Shown: positions 12,326 through 26,127 of the stretch, piece by piece
Numbering within the stretch: position 1 is the first letter of the stretch
How the letters are laid out: each line of letters starts with the position of its first letter
Source of the DNA: Talpa occidentalis
Lineage: Eukaryota; Chordata; Mammalia; Eulipotyphla; Talpidae
Length of the DNA: 64,000 bases
Direction of reading: 5' to 3'
Assembly: GCF_014898055.3 (NCBI RefSeq)
Contig: NW_023601433.1
Span: 48,417,876-48,481,875, forward strand
The notes under the pieces: generated by a model
Told to the model about the DNA's origin: nothing
Databases searched by the model: none
Seen by the model: only the letters and a program-made list of their open reading frames with translations
Program-made: the position numbers and the translations under genes

Positions 12326-14649
12326 CAACTGCTTCTTTACTCTCCAATGTGCCCTGTTTATTGTTCTTTACCATGCATATAAGTTCAGGAGTATCTTTCG
12401 AAGTATCAGTCACCTCTCTTCATCTTTTTCCTAATGCTGTGAAGGTTCACACTGAGATTAGCTGGGTGCCTACTTTTTCTGTACCCAGTACGCAGGCCCC
12501 TTGCTCTTTCCATCCCTCTTAAAGGGATAGTCAGAGAGACTTTGCATCAGTTCACCTTAAGGTTAAAATTATCTTTTTCTCCTCTGGGAGTTCAGTGAAC
12601 TCATTTATATGCTTGTTATATCTGTGTACGTGGTGGGAGCTTTTATCATCCACGCATCACCTAATTTTGAATTATTTTGTATGTTTCCTGATTTTCTGAA
12701 ACTCCTTGGAAGTGGTTGGCTTGTTGTTGTCATTACATAGATGTTTTATAAATTAACCAACAAGTACAGCATAATCGAGACTGAGGACAAGAGGCACGTA
12801 CTTCCAATCACAGGATCATCAGCACTCATACGTTTCTATTTATATGCACATCAGTATACAAATGGCATTTGTTTACTTTTTCAAATCTTGCATGAAATAT
12901 AACCCACAAAACATGTTGCTGCAGCAACAAGGACAAACACTTGCATGTGTTAAATTAATAAGGCAATATTGGAAACTGACTTTCCTTCAAGAAGGGAACA
13001 GTACTTGGCTCCCATTGTTTTCACTAGGAAATTACTGAGTGACGTGAAAAACAATGCATCGTTAACCATCGATATGCCTGTCCACATTGGTGCTTCCTGT
13101 GAGAAATGTTGTCTGCCAGAAAAGCTTAAAAACAAGTCAAGAGGCAGGTTAGTGACAAGGAGCATGAAGGGAAGTCCCTACTCGGGGGTTTGCACAGTCA
13201 TATCCTGCTTCAAAGCCCACTTTATATCCTGAGCCACTAACACCCCTCAGTCATTAGAGGCATAGTTTGTCATACTGTAACAGGGTGGTCCCCAGGAAAG
13301 GGGACTTTTGCCCATCTTTTTCAGAGAATTCCACTCCATTCTGTGTCCTGTAGCTGCTTGTCTTATTATTAATTTAATCTTTTTCTTGCTTTGTTTCTAG
13401 TTTAATGATCATAATGGAAAGTAAAGACTCAGTAGATCCATGGTGCTATAAAAACTCTTAATTTTCAGTCATAGCATTAGAGTCCAAGGCATTAACCTCA
13501 TTGAAACTGAGTTCCTTTCCCTATAAAATAAAGGAAAAGTAAAAGAAAGATTTCTCTATGCTAAGTCTAGCTGTCTATGATACTATGAATCTCTGAAAGT
13601 GTTTTTGTTTCAGCAAATCAAGTGTGTGGCTTAATTGTTCAGGAGACACTTTCTATAGATCCTACGTTTAGTCGTTGATACACAAAGCAGAATTTAATTT
13701 GTTAATTATTTCAATGTTTTATTAATGATAGTGTTCACCATACTGTAAACAGATTTATCCTTCCAGCTTTAATTAAAGCTCTTGGGAGTGCTTTCCTCAA
13801 AACAACTGTGACTTTCCCTGATTAAAATGCCAAGAGACAATGGAGAGAAAAAAGCAGGAGACATCACTCCTGGATGGGATATGAACTTTGTTAATCTAAA
13901 AAAATAAAAATGGCACCAGGGAGTAATCGATTACCACACACTTCAGTGGCTTTAGAAACAGAATTACTTGACAAATCAACTCAAGTAGAAACTGTACTCT
14001 TATCCAAATTTGGGAGAAGTCTTTTGTGGGAAAAAAAATTTAGTACTGGATTATTTATTCCTTCACTGACTTCAGAGCAGCAGAAAGCAGTTGACTTCTA
14101 AACCACATCCTGTTTGGTTTGGTAAATCAGCCCTATTATGGATTAATCGCACAGAAGAAGGAAACCTCCAGGAAGACATTCTATAACTGTAAGAATACAT
14201 CATCAAACCCATGAAGTAAATGCTCCTTCTCTTCCACTACATATTCTAGTACAGACGTTCATTCTAAGGTACCAGGGAGAGAAAGTTCCTGAAGGGAGAA
14301 GCAATTTTATGAGGAAACTTTTTGCTGTGTTTTCCTTTTGCCCTGTATGTATTTCTCTAGGATTAAAGCCCCACATTTTCTGACTAAAGAACTTTGAGAG
14401 CAGATACCAGTAGCCAAGAGCCTTAGTGTACTAAGGAGGTGGGCTGAATTGAATCAAAATACTCCCACAACAACACACACTAGTATGTTCTCATACTCAC
14501 AACCATTGTGTCAAAGAAAGTGAGTGCCTCTGTTAAAATCCAAGAGGCCTTAAGATCACTCTGTGGATTTCATGTGAATCATGATATGTGTTCTAACAGC
14601 AAAGTCTTGTGCTTCTATAGAACATTTCTGCTTTCAAAAGAGGAAGCCA

Positions 14650-14919
14650 GGGCCTCCCTGGTGGCACAGCGGTTGAGCACTGGGTTGCAAAGCTGCCCGC
14701 AGCCTCTGTAGCACCGGTTCGATCCCCGGCCGCCGGGTGAGGGTCCCACAAGGCGTGCAGACCTCTCCTGCTGCCTGCTGCTCCCCTCAGAAGTGTACTT
14801 CGGTCCTTCTGCCTGCTCTGCTCCCCACTCTGGCTCTGGTGAATTCTCTCACCCTCCCGCGCTTCTGACTGTACCCAGTGCTTGTATAAATAAATAAATA
14901 AAATCTTTAAAAAAAAAAA
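14650..14919 (+). mobile_element. tRNA-derived SINE (Rhin-1-like), copy 2
   Basis: Near-complete element. A-box-like TGGCACAGCGGTTGAGC and a good B box GGTTCGATCCC (about 14716) show tRNA ancestry. The body ends TTGTATAAATAAATAAATAA, AATCTTT and poly(A). It is flanked by a duplication AAAAGAGGAAGCCA at 14636-14649 and about 14920-14933. TCTTT before the A tail is a plausible pol III terminator, typical of the AATAAA/TCTTT class of SINEs. Confidence 0.93.
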
Positions 14920-15884
14920 AAAAGAGGAAGCCAAATTTCTACCCCCAAGCTCGAGGAGGTCCTTCGAGGTTTATTTATTCATAAGCTAACCCCACATCTA
15001 TCCAAGGTTGTAAATTGTTGCTACCAGCAACTTCCAAAGTGCCTCTGTCATGATTCAGAAATTAAATTATCAGTTACAACTAATTGAGAATGAAAACAAA
15101 AGATAACTTGAAGGCATGACCCTGACTGAGAGCTAAGAAAGGTCTAGCTGGAAGTCCTTTAAGTATCAAATGGAATGAAATGATGAATTCATGAAAATAT
15201 TTTAGTCTTGGAAAATCAGTCAACTAGACTAAAGATTTTGATCAACAATTTCAAGAAATACCTTTTTTTTTATAAAATTGCTGGTTTCTAACAGGTTTAT
15301 AATTTGTAATGATGTGTTAAAAATCCATGTGCTAAATCAACCTAATCCAGAGCATATATTGAACCAGGTTATCCTAATTGTAAAATCTCTGTGCTAATAA
15401 AACAGACACTTAGATGGTGCATTATCTCATTCAGATCATTAGTAAATTGCTGATATTGCAATAAAATTATTTTTTATACTGCAATATGAAGTTACAATAA
15501 AATGATATGATGTGTAACTAGAGAACTGACAAAAATAGCTCACTATGGTACCTAAATGTGGAATGATGCATATAAAATATAATGTTGGCAAATTTAGGGA
15601 AAATACAGCTGTTCAATTGTTTTTTCCCCAGGTGTGTTGGGGGGTGGGGAGGGAGATGTCAGTGGGTGTTTATTGCAAGGAATATTAACATGTTATTTTA
15701 GCTAAAACATTGATGTGGAAGGAAAACAGTTTGCTTTTTAACAAAGTCCTCAAAGTGAGCCTTTGGTTATTTTACCTTTTGTTCTGTGTTGACTTCTACT
15801 TCCTGCATAAAATAAATGCTTGCATCCTAATCTTCAAGCATCATAGGTCTGTTACCTAATGACTAGTTTTCTACCCTGGAAATT

Positions 15885-15928
15885 TGTCTCTTGTGATATT
15901 TTCTGTTCCTGTCTCTTGTGATATTTTC
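15885..15928. repeat. Short tandem duplication, 19-bp arms
   Basis: TGTCTCTTGTGATATTTTC occurs at 15885-15903 and again at 15910-15928, separated by 6 bp. The two copies are identical, suggesting a recent local slippage or duplication event. Confidence 0.9.
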
Positions 15929-16489
15929 CCACTTTCCCTGGAAGTTATTTGAAATACATATTTATAGGAAATGCATGTAGGGACAGATTGATTTCTGAAT
16001 TTTTTGTTGTTTTTTTAAAAAGGACAAGGAGGTAGAAATTCGAAAAACAATGCACATGTGACATAATTATTTAATCATTTTAGCTGTTAATTTTTCATAT
16101 AGAAAAAAATCAAGAAGATGTTACCCCTTTTGGTCAAGTTGGTCACTTAATTCAGTTTTTAAAATCAAATGATTTTACCAATTAGTATTTCCTGTCGAAA
16201 CACCCCAAAGAAAATGTATGACATATAAATAAAGAAACCGCTTGACTTTTAGATAAGTATCCATCACTGGAAATACAATACTGAACTAACCATAGCTATT
16301 TCAATAGAATTATATTTAAAAATAAATTAATTTGCATAGAATGACCATTCCATTTTGCTAATAGTTTTGGTTTCTTATTGATATTTTATGATATTATATT
16401 GTGTCTATTTGGAAGCAACAGTCATAGTTAAGTACTAGAGATTTTTTTTTTCTTTGCAGCACATCCCAATTTTAAGTGTAAGACTAAAA

Positions 16490-16595
16490 GTAGATGCAAA
16501 CATCATTTTGTCTAAATGCCTTATTTTACATAGCTTCAGAGTTAAGTAGTTTGCAAGATCACATGGCAAGTTAATGACAGAGTCTGGACTAGAGA
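16490..16595 (-). repeat. MIR SINE fragment
   Basis: TTATTTTACATAGCTTCAGA, GTTAAGTAGTTTGCAAGATC and ACATGGCAAGTTAATGACAG correspond in order to the conserved core of reverse-oriented MIR (lower T-rich block, AAGTAACTTGCCCAAGGTCA and TAAGTGGCAGAG). Confidence 0.6.
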
Positions 16596-16783
16596 CAGTA
16601 TTTTTGCTCCCACTTTTTTGAAAGTAGGTTTGGGTTCTTTTTGAAGGTGGTACTCTGAAGACCAAACAAACATGTCAAAATATCAGCATGGCCCTATTCA
16701 GTTGTTGGTTGGTAAAATATGCCTATTAAATTGAAGGGTCACTGCACAATCTTGAAATTAAATGAGGTTGGTCTATATTGAGA

Positions 16784-16908
16784 GAGGGTTTCTCAGTCTA
16801 GACAAAATTGTCATCCTGGCTTTGATTAATTCTTTTGTTATGAGAGCAATCCTGCATCCTGCATTATAGTGTGTTTAGCAGCATTCCTAACCTCCTCCCA
16901 CTAGACTC

Positions 16909-16958
<50 letters not shown>

Positions 16959-17040
16959 AGTCTTAACAACCAAAAATATCTCTAGACAATGTCAAATGTC
17001 CTACTGGGGGTAAAATAATCCCTGACTGAAAACCTCTGAT
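16784..17040 (-). repeat. MER20 (hAT-Charlie) element
   Basis: The blocks GGGTTTCTCA, GTGTTTAGCAGCATTCCTAA, CCCACTAGACTCAGTA, CAACCAAAAATATCTCTAGA and CAATGTCAAATGTCCTACTG follow the MER20 consensus from end to end in reverse orientation, closing with a complementary end near AAACCTCTG. MER20 is a non-autonomous hAT DNA transposon shared by placental mammals. A (CA)20 microsatellite has grown inside it at 16913-16952. Confidence 0.75.
16913..16952. repeat. (CA)n microsatellite
   Basis: Twenty uninterrupted CA units inside the MER20 copy, in the place where the consensus has a C-rich run after AGTA. Confidence 0.95.
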
Positions 17041-18327
17041 GTAAAAGATGCCCCCAATCCTAATCAACTCATTTTTAAAATATCTGACTGATCAGCATTT
17101 TGAAAGAAAAAGTAAGTGGCTTGGTTGCTTGGCTAGTTTTTGTCACATTTCAACCACTTATAGATGTTATTTGAACAAAATTGTAGTTCTTTTGTTTTCT
17201 AAAAATACAGATGCATCTGTTTACCTTATGCAGGAAAAGAGCATCATAAACCTCCTTGCTTATTTATCTTAAGCTTCGCTATTTTTAGCTTTTAAAAGTG
17301 AACTGTTTTAGCTAAATAAATACAGATGTTATTTTAGAATACTGCACAATTGAGTCTCAAAATGCACTGATAGGACAGGAGTAAGAAAAGGAAACAAAAG
17401 GATGAAAATCACAGGTCATTGTTGTCAAGATTTAGGAAAAATAAGACTGAAATGAGTTCCGCGACATCTGGACACTATGTGTCACTAAACTTTGCCCCCA
17501 TTTATATATATATATTTTTTTTTTTGCAGTATGTAAATCAAAGTTTTTTTCTGAATGTAATCAAAAGTAAGGAACTGTTGTTGAAAAAAACCTGTCTATT
17601 GCTTATTAACTTATCTTTTCAAGGGAAATATACTATTAAGTTTCCATTTGTGTAACCTAAACAACAACACATTAAGAGCTATCAGTTACCAACCAGTTTC
17701 ATATCTGTGGACCAATAAAGAGGCAAGGTTGATGGTTTCACATCTGTTTTGGGTGAAAGGCTGTTCCTGTCTGTGGTATTTAAAATTTAAAGAACTTATG
17801 TTATTATGCAATTGGGAATCCTCAGGGAGTAAAATGTTAATGAAATCCATAACATGCACAGATTTTATGATAGCAGTTTTAAGAAATTCCTTTGGTGGGG
17901 TTTTGTTGATTTCTGTTCTGGCAGCAATAATTGTACCTTTTACAGAGTACATTAATGTTCACATTTAGGAGCAATGGCTACATTTATATAGCGTATAATG
18001 TAGCACATGAACTACTAAGCTTTAAATAACTTTCATACAGTAATTTGAAAGCCTTAGAGCAAAAAAACGAATAAATAAATAAATAAAAGAATCAGAAAAC
18101 AAAAAAACAAATGTTCTTCAGAATTGGCAAAACCTTCAGTTTGAATCTTTTCTAGCACATCTACAAGTAACCTTCCCCAAAGGTGAAAAAGTACACTCTG
18201 GAAATTCTAAACCCTGGATGTATCCTGTGCCCATATATATATATTTCGCATATATTTTTCATTTAATGCACCATTTGAAAGTTCCACATCAAAATGGCAT
18301 TTTCATCCATTTTGGATTCTGGCCTGA

Positions 18328-18330
<3 letters not shown>

Positions 18331-18394
<64 letters not shown>

Positions 18395-18407
18395 ACGTGC
18401 ACACACA
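18331..18407. repeat. Compound (TC)n(CA)n microsatellite with palindrome
   Basis: Fifteen TC units, then about fourteen CA units, then the self-complementary GTGCACGTGCAC and more CA. Open frames read through this block are low-complexity Leu-Ser and Thr-His runs and not genes. Confidence 0.95.
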
Positions 18408-21400
18408 TTTCCTTTCTCCACCCTCACCCCCCAGCCATCAAATCTCATTCAATTCGACATTCAAATAGAGGAAAGTGGATTAAATCAAAAATGCTCCATA
18501 AATCCCATGAGTAATAAAATGCATTACACTTTTATATTTTCAACTATTGAACAGAGTAAGCACTTGAGACTAATTGCACATGTTATGACTAAGAATAATC
18601 ACATATGTACTTGTGCGAATGACTTATGCATTTTTGTTTCAGTCTCATTGCCTCAAGGTGTTAAAAATGCATTTATGACATTTTTCTAATTGTCTTCCTT
18701 CAGAAGAATGAACTCTTAATTTTGCTAACATTTTATTTTTTCTTATAATTCTAATGCTTTCAACTTCTACCTTCATTTTCTGGATTTAGCAGGAAAATAA
18801 ATAAGCCCTATTCTTTTTGCTAGCCTGAGAGGGCTATAGATAGAATTCTTCAGGGGATGGGTTATTGTATCAGACAACTTCTGAAACCCTTTCAAGCATC
18901 TCAAATTCTGTGATTCTATTAAAAATAAATTTACTCTATCAGCTGCTGCCCTAGGCTTGCTTAAATGAAAATACAAATATATGAAGCATAGCTGGGATTT
19001 ATTTTAAATACTACAGATAATCATGTAAGGTAGCACAGCAATTTTTTTAATTAAAAAGATTTTCTTTCCTTATATCAAATAATTGTTTAGGTTGGCTTTA
19101 CCATGAAACTTATCTCAGAATTTCACATAGAAACTTCACCACTGGTGCCTGTTTTCCTAGGTTCTTTGTGCTAGCTAACAGGGAAGTGCAGCCCACTAGG
19201 GGAGATAAGATGAAGCCTAGACAGTTAATCTTTCATGTCTTTCCAATCTTTGAAGGAAATATCTGTAAAGCATAGGCTAACCCACAATTACAGTCTGTTC
19301 ACACCTTAAAGTTTTGCCAATATTCAGTCTTCTTTCTTTCCTAAAGGACACAAATACCTTGTTCACTTCTGAGCATGTTATAAGCCATAATACTAACCCA
19401 GAGAAGTGAAGAGCAAAAAGCAGCCCCAGGCATCCAATGATATAAAAAGCCAGCTGAGTTGCCTTATTTTTCTAAAACTTGATGTGTCTCCTTAAAGCTA
19501 AAACTGATGCAGGTCGACCGTATCTCAGAAGACCCAGGTAGATGCACAGACTAATAGCTACAAGCATAAGAAATCTGATAGCACTTTAAGTTTGAAAATC
19601 TGGAAATGAAATATAAAATTTCCAGTAGGAAATACTCATGAAAATAAAAAAAGTTTAACAAATCATGTGCAATATAAAATACTGAAAAAAATGTTATCAA
19701 TATTCCAGAGGCTCATGGGGAGAAGAGAAAATAAATTTTTAAGTCCCCAAATTTCAAAAATTAAGATAAAAGCATACAAAAATTTCCTGGGTTATTTAAA
19801 CATAATTAAAAAAATCAAATTAGCCATTGCTACTTTAAATAAGCAACATTCTGTAATATATACATTATACTATTTCTGCAATTTTAACCTATGTTTCCAG
19901 ATGCCACATTTATTTATAAGGATTCTATTATTTATTTAGAAAGCCCCAAACCAAGATAGGATAATTAATTTATTGAACATTTAATATCTTAAAAAAAACA
20001 GTCAGTATGTTTGTTCATTTAACATATTCCTCTAAATCAATCAGTAAATAAATGAATCTCATTTATTGAGACAAATATGGAAAGCACCTTACGTGACTTC
20101 CATGTCCATGGGGTTCAATTTGAACTTGATGATATTTCAACCCTGATTACCAAATTCTGTAATGCAATAATCCATTTTCCTTAGTCTAAGTACTTCGCTG
20201 TTTTTCAAGAGTTTAGGTGATCATTTGTTTATCTACTTATTGTCTAGATTTAGAATATTCATATTTCACATATAAAATTTATCTCAATTAAAATCTCTAT
20301 CAAAGATAATGCAAACAGATTAAAAACGAGCTTATTCCCTTTCTTTTCCCATACTGGTAATTTTAGTAAAGCCATGTAAAGTGATGTGTTTTCATCCTTA
20401 ACTTGGCGTCTAGAAGTATACTGACAAAGGGATAGGAGCCTTACTGCTCTGAAACCTGCACTGTTGCAAGAAATGAATGCCTTTTCAGCATGTCTAAAAC
20501 AGTGCCTTAGCTCTATTTTTTTCTGTCAAAAATTTTCCTTCCCACAACAGCTTTGACCATGTTCACCAAGAAAACATTTCACCTCTTGTCACCTCCAAGT
20601 ATGTGGTAGAAATAGATGTGTCCAACCATGTGTTAAGAATGGTTCCACTGGATAAATGTAAGTCACTGCTTCCATTATGTTAAGGACTTTGGGCAGTGCT
20701 AGGAGAGGAATAACATTATATATTTAGTGTAACATCTGTGCTTGTTCTCCTGTGATTTGAAAGTAGTCGCGCAGATGCACTTTTCTCATTGTGTGACCCA
20801 GGCTGAAATGCAGGAAAATAGTATAGATAGATTTTTTTTTTCCAAAACATGAAAATAATTTGCATTGCTGTCCACTGACTGCATTTGGATGGCAAAGAAA
20901 CATGTCTTCAGAGCACAACAGATGCCATGCCTTCTCTTTTTCTTCTAAGAGGAGCATGGAAATGACAGATCATCATACATCTCTCCCTTCGCTTTTTCAT
21001 TGTTCATCTCTATCCATGGAACTTCCAGCATAACTTCTTTCTCCCACAACAAATTGGCCTTTGCTCCCTCCAAAACTATAAAGAGTAATTTTTTGATAAT
21101 ACATTATTTCAAAACTTCCCCCACCCCCTTTATAAGTGATCTACCAAAAAGTATACATTTCCTGGCTGAATGGTAAGCTTTCAATGGGGAAAATTCTATC
21201 CACCAAATACTATATTGTGAAGTTTATTTCATCTCTTCTCAGGAATGATTGGCATCCCTTCAGAGACTAACTGTTTACACACAGTTTCTGACAACCAGCT
21301 GTACTGAAGCAGCCTGTTCTTTCTCTACTTTCTTGTGTCAGGGGCAACATTCCTTAGAACCTTAGACAGGCGACCTACTTTAATCTCAGTAATCCCATCA

Positions 21401-22734
21401 GCTCCTTGCAGAATTTTTAATGCCATGTAGAAGGCTTTTCTTGGACACCTGCACGTCCAGATTCTCCTTCAGCACATGAGACTCTCATTAACATGAGAGG
21501 CCCACCTAGATTACTGAGAAATACATGGAAAATCCATGTAAAAGGATGCTGTCAAAGTTTATAGGCCAAGAGACTGATTTAGACCATCATCCCCATCTGC
21601 AAGCCTTTAGTTTCCAGAAATTCATTCTTGTGTTTGTTTTTGAAACCAAGCTTTCAGGAGGGAAAAAAATTAAAGTCATGACTTTCTATAAAACTAGTAA
21701 CATACAAGTTCTTTTGTTTTCCTGGAACAGACAGATGCAGTTTAGTACTAATGTGTGTTTATCTTGAGTTACTTATCTCCCCGATAGTGTAGATAAAACG
21801 TTATGAGTAGCATAGAACTATGACGTTTCTGAAGTAGAAATATACCTTACCTGTATATGTTATTTAATATATTCTTGGCCTTCAGGTTTGAAAATCTCTT
21901 CACACTGCTGAGAAAAGATCAGTGTCCAAAGCTAAGGTGCCTGCACCTCACCTCCACTGAGGTGTATGCAGCTTTACCTCCATGCTGAGCCAGCCTGGGT
22001 GCCTCTTTCATGAGCCTGGTTTGTGAGGCTGCTTCTCAGAGACCATGAAACAAAGAAACACAAAGATCATAAAATGCCTAAAATCAGTGCTCATTTCCCA
22101 GTCACACAAAGCTGTCATTCCAGACCTTACAAAGGTCTCCTGTTAATTAGGAGAAACCCTGAGACCTATAGTTATGCAGAGACATTTTGATGTTGTTACT
22201 GCTTCAAATATGCAGGAAGGGCATGGGGCATCTAAAATACCAGATATGTAAATATCTAATAGATAAACATCCTGTGGAAATCTTGTTTGGAAATAACTCA
22301 AAATAAAAAGATTGTGAAGAGTTTTGAGTGAGATAATTGAGATCCTTATATATTTAGTGAAAAAAAAAAAATGATTTAATCACTACTGCCTTTTGGGGGA
22401 ACTTCCAGGAGGAGGGATGCTTACTAAGTTAAGAAAATGATCACTTGAGGAAGAAATAAAAAGGCACACTTCACACAACATGAACATATCCAGTAAAATT
22501 CATCCTTCAGTAGCCTCTAGCTTAAAGTAGTGAACATTTGAAAGGACTGAAATTTTTATGAATTGTTAGAATATTTGCAGTTTTAGACACCAAGATAAGA
22601 ATAATCACATTCCTAGCTTAAGAGTGTACAAATTAGTTGTCTACATACTTTAACATTTACATTAATAACTTTTACTTGAAAGACAAGAGTTTCAGATCCT
22701 GCCAGCACTGCTGGATAGACTCAACACTGAGTTT

Positions 22735-22857
22735 AATTTCAACACACATATTTTGAGCATTTTTTTAGGATCAAAGATTGTGTGTAGGGCTAGGTTAATT
22801 TAAAATTTAAAAAAACCTCCCTCCTAAGGAATTAAAATCTAGGTACTACAGGCAAAA

Positions 22858-22860
<3 letters not shown>
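22735..22860 (-). repeat. L2 LINE 3'-end fragment
   Basis: CACATATTTTGAGCATTTTT, then TGTGTAGGGCTAGGTTAA and GGAATTAAAATCTAGGTACT resemble a diverged L2 3' end in reverse orientation (TATTGAGCACC..., GCTGGGGATACA..., GGAGCTTACATTCTAG). Confidence 0.4.
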
Positions 22861-22896
<36 letters not shown>

Positions 22897-22920
22897 CACG
22901 CACACACACGCACACACACA
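22861..22920. repeat. (CA)n microsatellite with CG interruptions
   Basis: Fifteen CA-type units followed by three CACACACACG periods, giving a 10-bp higher-order repeat inside the microsatellite. Confidence 0.95.
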
Positions 22921-25812
22921 ACTCCAATTACCCAAGTGACTAAGAAAAATATATATTAGGGCTGCAACCTTATAGTTTGTGTACAGTGCATTATTATTTT
23001 CTTCCTAGTAACCAGGAGAAGTAACTAAATGGGCTAGGCGTTGGTATTTTTGTTGGAGAAAGGTGGAGACTAAGGCTTGGAATGGCTATATTTTCCAGCT
23101 CGCTATTTAATAGCAAAAGTATAGAGATACTGCTGGAGTCTGTGATTTGTTGCTACTACATGCTGCCTGCATCATCTAATTTTATTCCCTGTAGTCCTAG
23201 AATTCATTGAATATTTTTAATGCATTCTGTTCACTCTATATTGATATTTGTTGTTTATTTGACTTTTTCCTTCACTGACTAGAGGGCAGGAATCTAGTAA
23301 CCTTCCTTCTCTTTCATCCACGTAGGTAGCACTTTTTGTGTTATAGATAACTTATGTTAGCAACTTCCCTCCACAGTGTCCTGGATATTAGACACCAGAA
23401 TACCCACCATTATAAGCTCACATGCTGAACTCATTGCCCTCTCCTTGAATGTTTGAGGGACAAACTGTATAATTTCAGCAGTAGTGTGAATCCCTGAAGA
23501 AAATATTAAAGAAATATTATGCTATTTCATTGAAATGCTTTATTGTAAATACAGATATAAACAAGGGCCTAGGATTGCAGTTTGCCATTAGCTTCAAGAA
23601 AGAAGTCTCTAACTCATACAGATTGGGGCTTAGGTCTCATCCCCAGGAATGCCTGGATTCCCAGAGGCAGTAAACGCAGGCATTTTAGCAGTATGACCTC
23701 AGCAGCGCTGCACACAGTCATGTGAAGTTTAATCACAAATAAAATTTCATTATCACTGTGTCACTAGCCAGATCCTTTCTTACTTAGACTTACAGACAAT
23801 ATGAAGGCCCAGCCAAAGGATGATGTGTATTGGGTGGTGGGACTGGAGAAGATACATATTCTTCCTCTGTAAAGTAGTTTTGCCAAGAAATATCAGATAG
23901 GAGGAAAATATTCATCATATTAAATATTTTGAAATGTAGGCAGTTGGGTGGGATTTTTTTTTCCTGATCCTTTTGCATTTGACTTATCAACCCTGGCCCC
24001 TTCCCCAACCAAAGTCTTATGTGGTTCAATCTGAATGATTCAAATGACTTCTTTTTTCATAAAGACCATTCTTTCCCCTTCCACAAGTAATCTTTCCTCT
24101 TCTAAGTCTCATAGCACCTCAACTATTGTTAAGGCAATTTTTACTTTGAATTTTGTATTGTTGCTACTTCCACATAGATTTACTTGCTTACAGAACCTGG
24201 CATACAATTAATATTTACTGATAATTTAATGAATTAAATGTTTTATCTGGACACATGGCATCCTTCAGTTTACTTTAATTTCACACTTTTAGTTACGCAC
24301 CTATGATGTGTGAAACACTATAATTAAACCTTAAGATACATCGTGTGAGAATGCACCCTGGCTGTTCATTAGATTGTATTACCCACTCCACCCCAACACA
24401 TTTTAAATAACAATAACAAGGCCAATAATAAATGCTTTATTTTCGTAATACAGTTCTATTGAAGTTATGTGCAACAATAATAAATTTTAAAGTGCTTGCA
24501 ATATAGATCTTTTCTTCTGCATTCTTTCATAACTGCACCCTCTTTGTTTTGACACAAACAAATATCAGGAACTGGGAATGTTCTGCCAGATCTTACAGAA
24601 TATTTAGTTACATCCTTGTAGTCAACTAGATTGGACCCCTTAACTGGTCACTCTGCTCATGCCTACCTCTTGTAGTGCAATCTACCCTCAGACCTTCTAC
24701 TACAAGAACATTTCCTAGTTTCCATATGTGCTACACAAAACAATTGATGGTATCAAGAGTCAGAGCAGGAGGGCATTCTGCCAGCCGCTAACTCCATGTT
24801 GTAGGTGCTTTATAAATTTTTGTTGATTAAATCTCCCTAGCCTGAGTATAGGCTATGACTCCTCTATGAAGTCTTTGACTAGAGAGATACATCATCTTTA
24901 TACATATTTGAGACTGGTTACAATATTTTAAAAAACGGTAGCATTAAGACATTCTTTTAAGACATTCTAATTAAGCAATTTTATAATAGAGTTTGTAAAG
25001 TAAATTCTTAACCAAGCTTCTAGGGATTACATTTGTTCGGTTCTAAGAAGCTGTCCTCGTTCCAGATCAAAGGATTAAGTTCAGGTTTTAAATTTAATGT
25101 AGCTTACAATAATCATTCCAAAATGTTAATTAAATGTATTAAATTCCTAAATCTTTTAGTGCCCAACAAAAATTCCTGAATACCTTAGTTGGAAGAGAGA
25201 ACCATTTAAATGTCATGTTCTTGTCCAAGTTATTAAAGGTTACTGAGGTAACCATCTGCAAATTAACATGGTATTGATGCAAAAACACTTCATTTTAAAG
25301 AGGAAAAGAGTCCATAGGTTGGCATATGTCTTTTAAATATAAAACAATCTTTTCTAAAGCATAGTATTTAATCAATCTTTCTCTTTAACTCTTTATATGG
25401 GAAAAAGAGATGTTGATTACTATGTCCTAGAGTCGGTGGGAATCTAAATATGATTTCATTTTTAATTCCTTTGTTATCAGAATTGGTTGTCTAAAGATGA
25501 TATAGGTTTAATCAAATAAGAGAGGGATTAGAATGTAATATTGATTTTTCTGATCACAATTATAATCAATTCTAGAAAATATGGAAGGAAAAAACCTTTA
25601 GATTTTGCATAAAACATATGAAGACACACTGATATATACCCTGACCCAAAAGAATGAGTTATTTGTCTTCTTGGGAAAGAATTCACCAAAGAAGGCTAGG
25701 TGTAGTTGAACCAGGCAAACCTTTATTAGAGACATTCATGCATGAGGGATCCAGTACAGGAAAGGAAAATTTCATCTGCCTCTGACAAAGGAATTAGGAG
25801 GAAATATTTAAA

Positions 25813-26054
25813 CCTCCTGGTGGTGCAAGGTGTTAAGTCTTAGCACTATGAAGCTATTTATCAGCAGCCAGTACAGAGGAGTTCAATCCCCAGCTAGGGA
25901 GCTAACCCACATGGCACAGTAGACCTCTCCTGTCTTGCCCGCTGCTCCCCTCAGCAGTGTATTTCAGTCAATCCACCTGTTCTGTTCCCTACTCTGTCTC
26001 TGGTAAATCCTCTCACCTCCGCATCTCTGGCCTGTACCCCAGCTCTTGTATGCA

Positions 26055-26113
<59 letters not shown>

Positions 26114-26127
26114 ATCTTTAAAAAAAT
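25813..26127 (+). mobile_element. tRNA-derived SINE (Rhin-1-like), copy 3, with long TAAA tail
   Basis: Diverged head (CCTCCTGGTGGTGCAAGG, with B-box-like AGTTCAATCCCC) but clear body blocks (GTAGACCTCTCCTGTCTTGC, CTCAGCAGTGTATTTCAG, CTGTACCCCAGCTCTTGTA). The tail holds about fifteen AAAT units (26054-26114), ending ATCTTTAAAAAA. I could not find a convincing target duplication. Confidence 0.88.
26054..26114. repeat. (TAAA)n microsatellite in SINE tail
   Basis: An expansion of the SINE tail motif to about fifteen perfect units, much longer than in the other copies here. Confidence 0.95.

Noticed and set aside
17648..17968. 106-codon open frame in intron 6
   Set aside because: Composition looks like random AT-rich intron, with no domain and an equally long frame on the opposite strand.
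18294..18689. 131-codon open frame
   Set aside because: Its first part is a translated TC/CA microsatellite, and no protein-like composition follows.
22861..22920. CA tract with regular 10-bp CG interruptions considered as a CRISPR-like or protein-coding repeat
   Set aside because: It is an ordinary interrupted microsatellite in a mammalian intron with no unique spacers.
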